From Chloroflexota bacterium (GTDB lineage: Bacteria > Chloroflexota > Dehalococcoidia > GIF9 > UBA5629): 13,462 bases of DNA. A program made the translations under genes and the position numbers. How positions within the stretch are numbered: position 1 is the first letter of the stretch; every line of letters starts with the position of its first letter. The notes under the pieces were generated by a model, which ran no database searches, was not told where the DNA came from, and saw nothing but the letters and a program-made list of their open reading frames with translations. This document shows, in pieces, positions 6,611 to 13,462 of the stretch. The DNA is taken from assembly GCA_026389675.1 (NCBI GenBank), contig JAPLHJ010000250.1:1-13462 (forward strand), given 5' to 3'.

Positions 6611-9223
6611 TTGGAGAAAAAGGAAGAAACCGCTAAAACCGCCCCTCAGAAAAATAAGGCTAAAAAAGCTTTAGTAACGTCTATAATTATCCTCGCCATC
6701 ATCGTGATACTCTGCAGCGGAGGCATAGGCTATTTCAACTACGTTAACAACGCTCCCCTGCCTAAGATTGACGGCAATCTCAAGGTCAACGGCTTATTCG
6801 ATAAAGTTGAGGTAATCCGTGATTCCAACGGCATACCGCATATCTACGCCAATAATTTACACGACCTGACGTTCGCACAGGGATACGTGCAGGCGCAGGA
6901 CCGCTGGTGGCAGATGGAATTCTTCCGCCATGTCTGCGCCGGCAGGATAGAGGAGTTAACCGGGAAAAAATCCAGCCTCGTTTCCTCGGACATTTACCTG
7001 AGAACCTTTGGCTGGAACAAGGTGGCAGAAAAAGAATATGCCAGTTATTCTACTGCAAATCGTGCCCTCCTTGACGCTTTTGCCCAGGGGGTTAACGCTT
7101 ATATCTCTAACCGCAGTCCGCAACAGCTCTCAGTGAATTACAGCATACTCGCACTGACGGGAGTCAAATTCAAGATAGAACCGTGGACTCCCGTGGATAC
7201 TCTGGCCTTTGCCAAGCTGATGTCCTGGGACCTTGGCTACAGCGGTGACGAAGAAGTGGTCCGCTCGCAGCTTTACAATCTGCTGGGCGCCGAGATGGCT
7301 GACAAATGGCAGACGCCACAGTGGGGATATGGCAAGAAACCCACCATCATACAATCCGAGGACATCAAGGCTATGGACGTATCCGGCAATGCCGCCCCCC
7401 AGCAGACAACCGGCTCATCCGGTAATCACGCGGCTTATCAAGGACCGGCTTTCGCTAACTTCAAACCGGACCTTACCTGGCTTGCGGGTGACCCCTCCGG
7501 CATAGGCAGCAACAACTGGGTGGTCACGGGGAACATGACGCAGAGCGGCAAGCCACTGCTGGCCAACGACCCGCATCTCGGCATCCAGATGCCCTCCATC
7601 TGGTATGAGATCGCCCTGCATTGCACGGACGACGGCACAGGCCAGCCCTATGATGTCGCCGGCTTTGCCTTTGCCCCCAGTCCCGGCATTATCATCGGAC
7701 ATAACAGCAACATCGCCTGGGGCGTTACCAACGTCTATCCCGACGTGCATGACCATTACCAGATGAAGATAAATCCCGACAACCCACTGCAATACGAATG
7801 GAACGGTAAATGGCGGGACATGACCGTGCGAAACGAGACTATCGATTTCGGCGACGGCGCCGCGCCGATTACCTTCAAAGTCAGGGAGACCCACCTCGGC
7901 CCTATCATCAACGATAACAAATATGATCCAACGGGAGCCAAGTTCCTGGGTTTCAACAATACTGACCCGCTTGCGCTCCGCTGGACAGCTCTGGAGCCCG
8001 GCAATCTGATGATGGCCATCAACGGCCTCGACAATGCTAAGAACTGGGACGATTTCCGCAACGCACTTAAATACTGGGATTGCCCGTCGCAGAATGTAAT
8101 CTATGCTGATATCAAGGGCAATATCGGCTACCAGATGCCCGGCCGTATCCCGATACGAGCTAAAAACGACAATGGACTGCTGCCCTCTCCCGGCTGGACC
8201 GACGAGTACGAGTGGAAGGGCTACATACCCTATGACCTGCTGCCGCGTGCGTATAACCCGGGACGGGGTTACGTGGTCACGGCCAACCAGGCTGTTGTAC
8301 CGCCGGAATACTACGATTTCCTGGCCAAACAGCTTGCCCCAAATTTAAACTACAACATTGGCTACGAGTGGAACTTCGGCTACCGCGCCCAGCGCATTAA
8401 CCAGCTTATCAAAGAACTCGCGCCGCACAGCATACAGACATTCCAGAAAATGCAGGGCGACACCAAGCTCCTCAGCGTAGGCGAGGTGTTGCCCTACCTG
8501 GCTAATATCAGGTTCACCGACCCTGCCCTTATCAGCGCCAAGGACTGGCTGGTCAACTGGGATTACACTTTCAATGTCGACAGTCCCCAGGCAGCCCTCT
8601 ACTCGGAATTCTGGATGAGATTGGTCAACAACACATTCTCCGACCAGCTTGGCACCCTGATAAAGCCGGATGGCGACGACAGGGATATGTGGGCCATCAG
8701 CCTGCTGCTGCAGAATCCCAACGACACATGGTGGGATGATATCAATACCAAGGACAAGGTGGAGACACGCGATGATATACTCACCAGGTCCTTCAAGGAA
8801 GGCTACGACGCTACCGTGGCAGCCCTGGGGCCTGACCGCAGCCTGTGGAAGTGGGGCAGCCTGCATACCGCCACCTTCGTCAGCAAGCCACTGGGCGCCA
8901 GCGGCATAGGTCCGATCGAATCGCTGGTCAACAAGGGGCCCTACCCGGCGGGCGGTACGACTGACGCCATCGACGCCGTTCGCTGGCTGGTCAGTCAGGG
9001 CGACTTTACAACCCAGACCATGCCTTCCATGCGCATGATAATCGACCTCAGTGATATCTCGAAAAGCGTTTGCATGAACGCCACCGGCGAAAGCGGTAAT
9101 CCGGCCAGCCCCTGGTACGGCGATATGATAAAGTCCTGGCTGAACGTCACTTACCACCCCATGCTCTGGACCAGGGACCAGGTGAACGCCGCAGCCGCGC
9201 ACAAGCTGTTACTTACACCTTAA
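6611..9223 (+). CDS. Penicillin acylase family Ntn-hydrolase, copy 2 (membrane-anchored paralogue)
   Basis: This 870-residue paralogue of the acylase at 3168 is about 60-70% identical to it by eye and aligns along almost the whole length. The N-terminus is longer and very Lys-rich (about residues 3-20), followed by one hydrophobic helix (about 21-45). The predicted autocatalytic site is Gly299/Ser300 in GIGSNNWVV. His322 equals beta-His23 and Asn559 (TANQAV) is at beta position 260, the same relative position as in copy 1. The copies diverge most in the N-terminal tail and in the linker before the Ser, here Gln/Ser/Gly-rich and then PAFANFKPDLTWLAG. That linker is normally removed or exposed during maturation. 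The start is TTG at 6611, chosen because an AAGGAGG site at 6599-6605 precedes it and no better start lies nearby. The FMN reductase follows after 43 nt. The substrate is unknown and may differ from that of copy 1. Confidence 0.93.
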   Translation: MEKKEETAKTAPQKNKAKKALVTSIIILAIIVILCSGGIGYFNYVNNAPLPKIDGNLKVNGLFDKVEVIRDSNGIPHIYANNLHDLTFAQGYVQAQDRWWQMEFFRHVCAGRIEELTGKKSSLVSSDIYLRTFGWNKVAEKEYASYSTANRALLDAFAQGVNAYISNRSPQQLSVNYSILALTGVKFKIEPWTPVDTLAFAKLMSWDLGYSGDEEVVRSQLYNLLGAEMADKWQTPQWGYGKKPTIIQSEDIKAMDVSGNAAPQQTTGSSGNHAAYQGPAFANFKPDLTWLAGDPSGIGSNNWVVTGNMTQSGKPLLANDPHLGIQMPSIWYEIALHCTDDGTGQPYDVAGFAFAPSPGIIIGHNSNIAWGVTNVYPDVHDHYQMKINPDNPLQYEWNGKWRDMTVRNETIDFGDGAAPITFKVRETHLGPIINDNKYDPTGAKFLGFNNTDPLALRWTALEPGNLMMAINGLDNAKNWDDFRNALKYWDCPSQNVIYADIKGNIGYQMPGRIPIRAKNDNGLLPSPGWTDEYEWKGYIPYDLLPRAYNPGRGYVVTANQAVVPPEYYDFLAKQLAPNLNYNIGYEWNFGYRAQRINQLIKELAPHSIQTFQKMQGDTKLLSVGEVLPYLANIRFTDPALISAKDWLVNWDYTFNVDSPQAALYSEFWMRLVNNTFSDQLGTLIKPDGDDRDMWAISLLLQNPNDTWWDDINTKDKVETRDDILTRSFKEGYDATVAALGPDRSLWKWGSLHTATFVSKPLGASGIGPIESLVNKGPYPAGGTTDAIDAVRWLVSQGDFTTQTMPSMRMIIDLSDISKSVCMNATGESGNPASPWYGDMIKSWLNVTYHPMLWTRDQVNAAAAHKLLLTP

Positions 9224-9266
9224 AAGGCGCAGGATACATGCATAAAGGAGGCCAGATACGGGGGCA

Positions 9267-9815
9267 GTGGTAAAGATACTGGGTTTTGCCGGCAGCCTGA
9301 GGAAGGGCTCGTATAATAAAGCTCTATTGAGGGCTGCTGCTGAACTGTTGCCTGATGGCGCCGCCCTGGAGATCTTCGACCTCGCGGGCATCACGCCGTT
9401 TAACCAGGACCTGGAAACCGACCCGCCCGGGCGGGTCAAGGAATTTAAAGCAAAAATAAGAGCGGCCGACGCCATACTCATCGCCACACCGGAGTACAAC
9501 TACTCGGTGCCGGGCGTGCTGAAAAATGCTATCGACTGGGCATCAAGGCCGTACGGGGACAGCGCCTGGCCGGGCAAACCCCTCGCCCTGATGAGTGCGT
9601 CCACGGGCATGCTGGGCGGGTCCCGGGCGCAGTATCATCTCAGGCAAACTTTGCTCTTCCTCGACGTGGTAGCGGTGTCCAAACCCGAGGTCTTCGTGAC
9701 ATTCGCAGGACAGAAATTCGATGATAAGGGCAACCTGACGGACGAGGCCACCAGGGGCGTGGTCGCCGCCCTGCTCAAAGCACTGGTTAACCTGGCTTCC
9801 GGGCCTGCACATTGA
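9267..9815 (+). CDS. NAD(P)H-dependent FMN reductase (ChrR/quinone reductase-like flavodoxin fold)
   Basis: This 182-residue cytoplasmic flavoprotein belongs to the NADPH-dependent FMN reductase family. Members reduce FMN, quinones, azo dyes or chromate by hydride transfer. The FMN phosphate loop is GSLRKGSYNKALL (residues 9-21). The PEYNYSVPGVLKNAIDWASR block (about 75-94) is diagnostic for the family, and LMSASTGMLGGSRAQYHLR contributes the third flavin-contact loop. Length is typical. The start is GTG at 9267. It is the only plausible start in frame before the upstream TAA at 9243-9245, although it lies 15 nt after its AAAGGAGG site, which is longer than usual. It sits 43 nt after acylase 2 and 40 nt before the class III PLP enzyme, so it is probably in the same transcript. 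Confidence 0.92.
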   Translation: MVKILGFAGSLRKGSYNKALLRAAAELLPDGAALEIFDLAGITPFNQDLETDPPGRVKEFKAKIRAADAILIATPEYNYSVPGVLKNAIDWASRPYGDSAWPGKPLALMSASTGMLGGSRAQYHLRQTLLFLDVVAVSKPEVFVTFAGQKFDDKGNLTDEATRGVVAALLKALVNLASGPAH

Positions 9816-9855
9816 GGTGCGGGCTTCGTTTTAAAACGCTCGTGAGGAGACCGTC

Positions 9856-11112
9856 ATGAAGTATATAGGGAAAGACAGTAAGGAAACCATTGTCAGGCGG
9901 TTTGCCGAGTACGTGTCACCGGGCAAGGCCGAGACCTTCAAAGCCTACGACATGGAATTCATCTTCGGCAGGCGTGAAGGGCCGTACGTGTGGGACGCGG
10001 TCAGCGGCAAGCGGCTGATCAACTGCCACAGCAACGGGGGCGTTTTCAACCTCGGCCACCGCAATCCCATGGTGATTAAAGCCCTCCAGGAGAGCCTTAA
10101 GGAACTCGACATCGGCAATCACCACCTCATCAGCGAGCAGCGGGCGCTACTGGCCGAAAAGCTGGCCGGTCTGATGCCGGGCGACATCTCCTGCACGGTA
10201 TTCGGCGTGGGCGGCGGGGAGGCCGTGGACGTTGCCATCAAGCTGGCGCGGGGTTATACCGGAAGGCACAAGGTCGTCTCCGCCATCGGCGGTTACCACG
10301 GCCACACCGGCTTCGCGCTGGCCACGGGTGACGAGCAATACCGCAGCCCCTTCGGTCCCAATCTACCCGGCTTCCTGCAGGTCCCCTTCGATAACGTGCA
10401 GGCGCTGGAGCAGGCTGTCGATAAAGATACGGCAGCGGTTATATTTGAAACCATCCCGGCTACACTGGGCATGCCCGTCCCGCAGGCCGATTTTTTCAAG
10501 AATGCTCGTAAGGTTTGCAGTGAGAAGGGAGCGCTACTCATCATCGACGAGGTGCAGACCGGGCTGGGAAGAACCGGCAAGCTGTGGGGCATTGAGCATT
10601 TCGGCATAGTACCGGATATCATCGTCATCGGCAAGGGGCTTTCGGGCGGCATATATCCCATGAGCGCCACCTGCTACAGGAAAGAGTACGAAAGCTTCTT
10701 CCATCAGAATCCTTTTATCCACGTTTCCACTTTCGGCGGGGCCGAGGTCGGCTGCCCGGTAGCCGCGGCAGTTTTAGCCGAATCCTCAAAACCGGAGTTT
10801 TTAGCCAACGTCAACGAGCTTGCGGCTATATTTAAGAACGGTTTCATTGAACTTAAAAAGAAGCACCCCAATATACTAACCGGCCTGCGCCAGCTCGGCC
10901 TGATGATGGGCATCGAGATGGTCAACGATACCTGCGGGCCCATCCTGACCAAATCCTGTTACGACCACGGCATACTGGCCATCTATGCCAACAACGATAA
11001 GCGCGTTTGCCAGCTCCTTCCGCCCCTTATCATCGATAAAAAAACCGCGCATGAGATACTTGAGGGAGTGGACGGAGCGCTCTCCGATACCGCAGCATTC
11101 CTGGGACTGTGA
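9856..11112 (+). CDS. Class III PLP-dependent aminotransferase (or phospho-lyase) family protein
   Basis: This 418-residue fold-type I PLP enzyme is of class III, the family containing GABA, acetylornithine and ornithine aminotransferases, glutamate-1-semialdehyde aminomutase and the phosphoethanolamine/phosphohydroxylysine phospho-lyases. Visible features are CHSNGGVFNLGHRNP (about 57-71), the cofactor phosphate region FGVGGGEAVDVAIKLAR (about 116-132), YHGHT (147-151), DEVQTGLGRTG with Asp231 and Gln234, and the Schiff-base Lys260 in IVIGKGLSGGIYP. STFGGAEVGCPVA near residue 290 supplies the phosphate contact from the dimer partner. All key residues are present and the length is normal. The ATG start has a GAGGAG site 7 nt upstream. 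The kinase-like gene follows after 24 nt, which suggests joint function. Substrate cannot be assigned; GABA or another omega-amine is plausible given the dehydratase further on. Confidence 0.9.
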   Translation: MKYIGKDSKETIVRRFAEYVSPGKAETFKAYDMEFIFGRREGPYVWDAVSGKRLINCHSNGGVFNLGHRNPMVIKALQESLKELDIGNHHLISEQRALLAEKLAGLMPGDISCTVFGVGGGEAVDVAIKLARGYTGRHKVVSAIGGYHGHTGFALATGDEQYRSPFGPNLPGFLQVPFDNVQALEQAVDKDTAAVIFETIPATLGMPVPQADFFKNARKVCSEKGALLIIDEVQTGLGRTGKLWGIEHFGIVPDIIVIGKGLSGGIYPMSATCYRKEYESFFHQNPFIHVSTFGGAEVGCPVAAAVLAESSKPEFLANVNELAAIFKNGFIELKKKHPNILTGLRQLGLMMGIEMVNDTCGPILTKSCYDHGILAIYANNDKRVCQLLPPLIIDKKTAHEILEGVDGALSDTAAFLGL

Positions 11113-11136
11113 TTTTCTTAAAAAAAGGAGGCGGCA

Positions 11137-12102
11137 GTGCACGTAGATATTGAACTTCTCAAACAGTTTGAAAGCGGACTGGACCCGGCCCACCCGGAAA
11201 AAAGCCGGATACCGGCGCGGGTGCTGGGATACGGGGAGATAAGCACCATCTTCGAGATAGATAGCCCATCGACCCGTGACCTGGCCTGCAAGCGCATGCC
11301 CATCTTTGAGACAGAGGACGAGGTAAGCCACTATGAGCGCATTTATAACGAATACAACGCCGTCCTGAATGATGAAATCGGCATCAGCGTCCCCGAATAC
11401 GGCTTCGCCTGGTTCACGACGGCTAAAGGCAACATCATAGCTTTCGACCTCCAGCGTAAACTGCCCGGTGAATCCATCGGCAACCGCATCATTCATAAAT
11501 TGGACACAGATAATATACGTACACTTTTTCTGTGCGTTCTTCGTGAATTGATGAAGCTGTGGGCGTTCAACCAGGCCAACCCTGAGCGCGCAATGGGCAT
11601 CGACGGGCAGATATCCAACTGGTCCGTCGCCGGATTCGACCCGGCCAGCCCGCGGATAAACTTAGGCAATAAATTGCTCTATTTCGACACCAGCACGCCG
11701 CTGATGAAAAAGGACGGCAAGGAGCAGCTCGATCCCGAGCTTTTCCTGCGCAGCGCTCCATCTTTTCTGCGCTGGTTCATCCGCTGGCTGTTCCTGGAGG
11801 GCGTGATGACCCGTTACTACGATGCCCGGCTGGTAACTATCGACCTGATCGCCAATTTCTACAAGGAGCAGCGTCCGGAACTGGTGCCCCCTCTGGTAGA
11901 GGCCGCTAACGGTTTCTACACTACTGAGGGGAAGGCGTTGGGCATAGCTCCCCTGACCGGGAAAGAGATTGAGGCCTATTACAGCGAGGACAAGACCATC
12001 TGGGTGCTCTTCCTGGCTCTGCGCCGTTTTGACCGCTGGCTGCACAAATACATACTTCGCAAGCCATACATCTACATTCTGCCAGGCAACATCAAAAGAT
12101 AG
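11137..12102 (+). CDS. Protein of unknown function with kinase-like (APH-fold) signatures
   Basis: I do not recognise a characterised homologue; it may belong to a Pfam unknown-function family (DUF6206-like), but that is from memory. The 321 residues have motifs in kinase-like order: a glycine-loop-like LGYGEISTIFEI (30-41), Lys52 in ACKRMP as a possible ATP-binding lysine, an acidic helix with Glu67/Glu72, Asp156-x4-Asn161 (IDGQISNW) like a catalytic loop, and Asp184 in LLYFDTST like the metal-binding DFG Asp. This resembles aminoglycoside/choline-kinase-type phosphotransferases acting on small molecules. The C-terminal third is rich in Trp, Arg and Tyr and ends in a basic tail. There is no signal peptide or membrane helix. 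The GTG start has a strong AAGGAGG site at 11125-11131. It lies 24 nt after the class III PLP enzyme. The CDS is confident; the kinase reading is an inference. Confidence 0.85.
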   Translation: MHVDIELLKQFESGLDPAHPEKSRIPARVLGYGEISTIFEIDSPSTRDLACKRMPIFETEDEVSHYERIYNEYNAVLNDEIGISVPEYGFAWFTTAKGNIIAFDLQRKLPGESIGNRIIHKLDTDNIRTLFLCVLRELMKLWAFNQANPERAMGIDGQISNWSVAGFDPASPRINLGNKLLYFDTSTPLMKKDGKEQLDPELFLRSAPSFLRWFIRWLFLEGVMTRYYDARLVTIDLIANFYKEQRPELVPPLVEAANGFYTTEGKALGIAPLTGKEIEAYYSEDKTIWVLFLALRRFDRWLHKYILRKPYIYILPGNIKR

Positions 12103-12114
12103 CTCTTTCTGATG

Positions 12115-12120
12115 TATAAT
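12115..12120 (+). promoter_or_regulatory. Consensus -10 hexamer before the 4-hydroxybutyryl-CoA dehydratase gene
   Basis: TATAAT, preceded directly by TG, lies 12 nt after the stop of the kinase-like gene and 59 nt before the dehydratase ATG. No convincing -35 is seen at 16-18 bp. Transcription would begin near 12127, just before the hairpin at 12130-12151. The 76-nt gap here is wider than the three gaps just upstream (43, 40 and 24 nt), consistent with a separate promoter. Confidence 0.35.
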
Positions 12121-12129
12121 AAGTCCCTC

Positions 12130-12151
12130 AGGGGCGAATTTTTCGCGCCTT
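12130..12151 (+). other. Stem-loop in the dehydratase leader (weak terminator or 5' mRNA hairpin)
   Basis: The arm AGGGGCGAA pairs with TTCGCGCCTT across a 3-nt T loop, giving about nine pairs with one bulged G (12147). No T run follows, only TACTATTTAC, so it is a poor intrinsic terminator. If the -10 at 12115 is used, the hairpin sits at the extreme 5' end of the mRNA, where such structures can protect the transcript. Confidence 0.35.
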
Positions 12152-12178
12152 ACTATTTACTAAGCGGAGGGATTTAAC

Positions 12179-13462
12179 ATGGCACAGATGACCGGCAAGC
12201 AGTACAGGGAAAGCCTCAAGAAGATCAATCCCGTGATCTACTACATGGGGGAGAAAATCGACAACGTCACCACTCACCCGGCGTTCATACCGCACGTCAA
12301 CGCCGCGGCCTTAACATATGAAATGGCACTGGCTCCCGAGTTCGAGGAGCTCTGCTCGGCCAAATCCCATTTAACCGGCGAGAAGATCAACCGCTTCACG
12401 CACATCCACCAGAGCCACGACGACCTGATCAAGAAGGTCAAGATGCTGCGCGCTATCGGCCAGCAGACGGGAAGCTGCTTTCAGCGCTGCGTGGGCTTCG
12501 ATGGCATGAACGCTACCTACTCCATAACCTACGATATCGACAAGAAATACGGCACCGGCTACCATGAGCGCTTCAAGAGCTTCGTGAAAATGATCCAGGG
12601 CAAAGACCTTATGCCCTCGGGCGCCATGACCGACCCCAAGGGCGATCGCAGCCTCTCTCCCAGCCAGCAGAAGGACCCCGACCTCTACGTACATGTTATT
12701 GAGAGGAGGAAGGACGGCATTATCGTCTCCGGCGCCAAGGCGCACATCACGGGCGCGGTTAATTCCCACGGCCACTTAGTCATGCCCACTGCGGCTATGC
12801 GCGCGGAGGATAAGGACTACGCCGTAACCTTCTACGTTCCTATCGATGCCCCCGGCCTGTTGCACATCTTCGGACGGCAATCCAATGATACCCGCAAGTG
12901 TGAATGCTCCATGGACCAGGGCAATGCCGAGTACGGCTGCGTGGGCGGCGAAGCACTTATCGTCTTCGACAAGGTTTTCGTTCCCAATGAGCATGTCTTC
13001 ATGTGCGGTGAGTACGATTTCGCCGGGGAGCTGGTAGAGCGGTTCGCCACCTTCCACAGGCAGAACTACGGGGGCTGCAAGGGCGGCCTGGCCGACGTGC
13101 TGGTCGGGGCCGTTTACGCTCTCACCCAGGCGCAGGGCACAAGTAAAGCTTCCCACGTAAGGGACAAGCTGGCCGAGATGATCCACCTTGCCGAGACCAT
13201 ATATTGCTGCTCGATCGCCTGCTCCTGCCAGGGCTTCCGGCAACCGGCGGGGTGCTACCAGGCTGATCCGCTTCTGGCCAATATCACCAAGCTGAACGTA
13301 ACACGCAATGTCTACGAGATAGCCCGCCTGGCGCATGATATTACAGGTGGCCTCCTGGCCACCATGCCCTCGGAGTTCGACCTCAGGGACCCGTCGGTGG
13401 GCAAATGGGTGGACAAGTACATGAAAGGGGTTTCAGACGTGCCGGCCGAGACCAGGATACGG
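12179..13462 (+). CDS. abfD: 4-hydroxybutyryl-CoA dehydratase / vinylacetyl-CoA isomerase family protein (partial, 3' end off the window)
   Basis: 428 codons are present of a family of about 490 residues. These flavo-Fe-S enzymes convert 4-hydroxybutyryl-CoA to crotonyl-CoA, and the family is related to 4-hydroxyphenylacetate 3-monooxygenase (HpaB). The [4Fe-4S] ligands fit the Clostridium aminobutyricum AbfD set (Cys99, Cys103, His292, Cys299) with a constant offset of one: Cys100, Cys104 (SCFQRC), His293 and Cys300 (FHRQNYGGCKGG). Thr191, Tyr297 and Lys301 match active-site Thr190, Tyr296 and Lys300. This argues for a true dehydratase rather than an HpaB-type oxygenase, which lacks the cluster. 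The ATG start has a GGAGGG site (12166-12171) 7 nt upstream. It could serve GABA/4-hydroxybutyrate fermentation or a hydroxybutyrate CO2-fixation cycle. The distal C-terminus is not visible, so intactness is unknown. Confidence 0.92.
   Translation, partial: MAQMTGKQYRESLKKINPVIYYMGEKIDNVTTHPAFIPHVNAAALTYEMALAPEFEELCSAKSHLTGEKINRFTHIHQSHDDLIKKVKMLRAIGQQTGSCFQRCVGFDGMNATYSITYDIDKKYGTGYHERFKSFVKMIQGKDLMPSGAMTDPKGDRSLSPSQQKDPDLYVHVIERRKDGIIVSGAKAHITGAVNSHGHLVMPTAAMRAEDKDYAVTFYVPIDAPGLLHIFGRQSNDTRKCECSMDQGNAEYGCVGGEALIVFDKVFVPNEHVFMCGEYDFAGELVERFATFHRQNYGGCKGGLADVLVGAVYALTQAQGTSKASHVRDKLAEMIHLAETIYCCSIACSCQGFRQPAGCYQADPLLANITKLNVTRNVYEIARLAHDITGGLLATMPSEFDLRDPSVGKWVDKYMKGVSDVPAETRIR

Noticed and set aside
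6710..6730. Possible lipobox (Cys in VILCSGG) in acylase 2
   Set aside because: The residue before Cys is Leu, not Gly/Ala/Ser, so lipoprotein processing is unlikely. A plain membrane anchor or Sec signal fits better.
9827..9838. Perfect 12-bp palindrome CGTTTTAAAACG between the FMN reductase and the PLP enzyme
   Set aside because: It has no loop and so makes a poor hairpin, lacks a recognisable promoter nearby, and sits in a tight 40-nt intercistronic gap. It is likely chance.

Overview
The window looks like bacterial chromosome at roughly 55% GC. Strong AAGGAGG-type ribosome binding sites are common, and five of the nine gene starts are GTG or TTG. The gene set combines an Fe-S aldo/keto reductase, a nitroreductase, a DUF169 protein, paired penicillin-acylase-like hydrolases and a 4-hydroxybutyryl-CoA dehydratase-type protein. 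That set suggests an anaerobe, possibly of the Dehalococcoidia/Chloroflexota type. The lineage is an inference from gene content and style only, because there is no rRNA or other phylogenetic marker here.

Layout. Positions 1-2272 are on the minus strand: a GTG-started aldo/keto reductase with a C-terminal double Cys4 ferredoxin-like tail, followed 8 nt downstream by an MFS exporter whose C-terminus runs off the left edge. A 105-bp divergent intergenic region (2273-2377) carries a clear operator-like inverted repeat. It overlaps an extended -10 sequence facing the reductase. Everything from 2378 to the right edge is on the plus strand. In order it holds a nitroreductase, penicillin acylase 1, a DUF169 gene broken by a frameshift, a 60-bp element with perfect 12-bp inverted ends, penicillin acylase 2 (a diverged tandem copy), an NAD(P)H-dependent FMN reductase, a class III PLP enzyme, an unrecognised protein with kinase-like signatures, and a right-truncated 4-hydroxybutyryl-CoA dehydratase family gene with its own putative leader.

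How the genes may work together. The two membrane-anchored acylases keep the Ntn-hydrolase nucleophile Ser, beta-His23 and the distal Asn, so they should cleave amide bonds outside the membrane. The class III PLP enzyme and the kinase-like protein are adjacent and tightly spaced. That pairing recalls known systems in which a small-molecule kinase works with a PLP phospho-lyase, but an ordinary aminotransferase (for example GABA-type) is at least as likely. If it acts on GABA, the dehydratase at the right edge would fit a GABA to 4-hydroxybutyryl-CoA to crotonyl-CoA route. A plausible but unproven reading is a locus for amide uptake and breakdown with several flavin/Fe-S redox enzymes. No rRNA, tRNA, CRISPR array, insertion sequence or origin was seen, and no gene-free stretch exceeds 130 bp.
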